DNA from: Aquiflexum balticum DSM 16537
Lineage (GTDB): Bacteria; Bacteroidota; Bacteroidia; Cytophagales; Cyclobacteriaceae
Length of the DNA: 64,000 nt
NCBI RefSeq assembly: GCF_900176595.1
Contig: NZ_LT838813.1
Location: 4,296,001 to 4,360,000, forward strand
Direction: 5' to 3'
Part shown: positions 62,771 through 64,000 of the stretch, piece after piece
How the letters are laid out: every line of letters starts with the position of its first letter
Position numbering within the stretch: the first letter of the stretch is position 1
Made by a program: the position numbers and the translations under genes
The notes under the pieces: generated by a model
Database searches by the model: none
Told to the model about the DNA's origin: nothing
The model's input: only the letters and a program-made list of their open reading frames with translations

Positions 62771-64000
62771 CTAAAACAAATCCAATTGATCCTTATCCTC
62801 ATCTTCTTTTTTGATCTTAAATTCAATGGTGGAACCTATTTCTAAGTCATCATCGGATTCATGGGATTCTTCTTCAGTGGATATAATTTCTTCCTCGGTA
62901 TTTTTTGGTTCTGCCTGAATCAGGTTGATTTCGAGGATTTGATGGGAGGACAGTTTATTTCCGATGGCTTTCCAGCCTTTCACATCAATCAACATATCCA
63001 AATCGTACTCGTGTTCTTCCTGGTCCTTGCCTTTTTGCAGCAGGGCCTTAACCTGAGGTTGCTTTTCTGTGGAAACCAACTTGAGGTAGGATTGCTTATG
63101 GTCAGAAATAATGTTGAATTTCTTGTTGATGGTTGTGGTTTCAATCAAAAAACGCTTCACAAAGAAAGTCTTGCTTGCGCCATCATAGTAAATGGCTGAA
63201 AAAACCTTTCCCGGATCAAATTTCTCGATTAATTGAACATTGCCAGCTTCATATCGATTGGTCAATTCAAAGGTGGTCAGTTCGTAATCTCCGTTCTTGT
63301 AGAAAACCACTATCCTATCTTCACCCAAGAAATTACCTATTTTTTTGCCCCTTTGGTCTGTGTTGAGTCGACCGATAGATGGGTCGTAATAGATATCAAG
63401 CCCTCCAAGGGTCGAAACCCCTTCCATTTTCAATTGAATCTTCCTCACCGGATATTTGGTCAGGATATTGCCTCCTGCCGCCCTTCCCTTGATTTCTATG
63501 GTACTGAAATCAAAGTCAAAGACTTTTACCCTTGCCTTCGCCCCTTGGGTCAGATAAACTGTTACTATCTCCGCTTCTCCATTAGGGTTCGCCGTCAGGT
63601 AAAGTGTTTTGGAACCTTTGGTGCCCTTGGTCAGGTCATACTCCCTGTCCCGAGTGACTGCCAAAACCTGGAATCTTTTTACCATGGCTTTTCCTGAACC
63701 TCCATCGAGATAAATCAAATTGTAAACCATTCGTTCATCTCCTTTTCTGAAAACAGCCACATGCTGGATATCTTTTCCCACAAAGCCTTTCTCCTGTATT
63801 CTGGTCACGACGCAAACGCCATCCTTTCGAATCACGATGACATCGTCCAAATCAGAACAGTCGCAGACAAATTCATCTTTCTTGAGTCCATATCCCACAA
63901 AGCCGTCGGCCCTGTTCACATACAATTTGGCATTATTTGCAGCGACTACTGTTGCTTCAATGGTGTCAAAAGCCCTGATTTCTGTTTTTCGTTCTCTGCC
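62771..64000 (-). CDS. DNA gyrase/topoisomerase IV subunit A, C-terminal part
   Basis: 409 codons visible; the frame runs past the right edge and has no start here. The apparent start at 63925 is only a TTG inside the frame, and the upstream frame (RERKTEIRAFDTIEATVVA) is open. The C-terminal beta-pinwheel is shown by repeated strands such as DLDDVIVIRKDGVCVVT, GDERMVYNLIYLDG and FLGEDRIVVFYKNGDYEL. The acidic tail (EEESHESDDDLE) is typical of Bacteroidota GyrA/ParC-like subunits. Tail features suit topoisomerase IV (ParC-like) slightly better than gyrase; I leave it open. Confidence 0.85.
   Translation of the reverse strand, partial: GRERKTEIRAFDTIEATVVAANNAKLYVNRADGFVGYGLKKDEFVCDCSDLDDVIVIRKDGVCVVTRIQEKGFVGKDIQHVAVFRKGDERMVYNLIYLDGGSGKAMVKRFQVLAVTRDREYDLTKGTKGSKTLYLTANPNGEAEIVTVYLTQGAKARVKVFDFDFSTIEIKGRAAGGNILTKYPVRKIQLKMEGVSTLGGLDIYYDPSIGRLNTDQRGKKIGNFLGEDRIVVFYKNGDYELTTFELTNRYEAGNVQLIEKFDPGKVFSAIYYDGASKTFFVKRFLIETTTINKKFNIISDHKQSYLKLVSTEKQPQVKALLQKGKDQEEHEYDLDMLIDVKGWKAIGNKLSSHQILEINLIQAEPKNTEEEIISTEEESHESDDDLEIGSTIEFKIKKEDEDKDQLDLF

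Noticed and set aside
1-64000. tRNA, rRNA, CRISPR arrays, intact transposases or integrases
   Set aside because: None could be recognised by eye; no tRNA T-loop context or rRNA-like stretch was seen.

Overview
The window is chromosomal DNA of a Bacteroidota bacterium, most likely order Cytophagales and close to Cyclobacteriaceae (Algoriphagus/Aquiflexum type). The evidence is a type IX secretion (T9SS) C-terminal sorting tail, lipoproteins with acidic residues after the lipobox Cys, Bacteroidota families (DUF4230, DUF2911, DUF6055, DUF922, a VLRF1-like release factor), few clear Shine-Dalgarno sites and a moderately AT-rich composition. No rRNA, tRNA, CRISPR array or intact transposase was seen. 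All functions are read from sequence motifs; no database search was possible.

Layout. 1-6149: metabolic and exported enzymes on the minus strand (partial Old Yellow Enzyme, Tat-exported Gfo/Idh/MocA oxidoreductase, M1 peptidase, GAF protein, serine hydrolase). 6227-8213: two adjacent toxin-antitoxin loci, HigBA and RES/Xre. 8247-17908: DUF922 protein, CFA-type methyltransferase, small lipoprotein, a 1788-residue T9SS repeat protein and a cold-shock-domain protein. 18180-24314: a molybdenum-hydroxylase locus with XdhC-like and MobA-like maturation factors, a cysteine desulfurase, and IorB-like and IorA-like enzyme subunits. 24624-29963: a four-gene overlapping operon of envelope proteins (DUF5675 with an L,D-transpeptidase-like His/Cys signature, a membrane-anchored N-acetylmuramidase, two DUF4230 proteins). 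29964-38304: a seven-gene minus-strand operon for lipid or steroid-like substrates (GMC oxidoreductase, metallophosphoesterase, patatin, two small membrane proteins, acetoacetate-decarboxylase-like protein, alpha/beta hydrolase). 38707-49655: mixed genes including HrpB helicase, an SDR, a bacterial VLRF1 (Vms1/ANKZF1-like) candidate, a CocE/S15 hydrolase and a gene interrupted by an in-frame TGA. 49758-52062: a GMC dehydrogenase with a gluconate-2-dehydrogenase-subunit-3 partner. 52473-58684: a visibly AT-rich accessory island. 58685-64000: an acidic protein, an SLC13 permease, a DUF6055 lipoprotein and the C-terminal part of a type IIA topoisomerase A subunit.

The best candidate for an undescribed system is the island at 52473-58333. 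It holds an AbiJ-like protein, then a 1462-residue SF1 helicase with a C-terminal PD-(D/E)XK (Vsr-like) nuclease that ends in what reads as a GreA/GreB C-terminal domain. A 93-residue free-standing EF-Tu domain-II-like protein overlaps the nuclease gene by 4 bp. Pairing a nuclease-helicase with a transcription-factor domain and a translation-factor domain suggests an antiphage system that monitors or engages transcription and translation. The second candidate is the peptidoglycan operon at 24624-29963.

A non-coding feature also stands out. Several minus-strand genes are followed, from their stop codons or within a few tens of bases of them, by degenerate arrays with an exact 7-base period (3735-3762, 4569-4631, 9552-9617, 49721-49755; a related array is at 4259-4289). 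The arrays differ in sequence but share the period.
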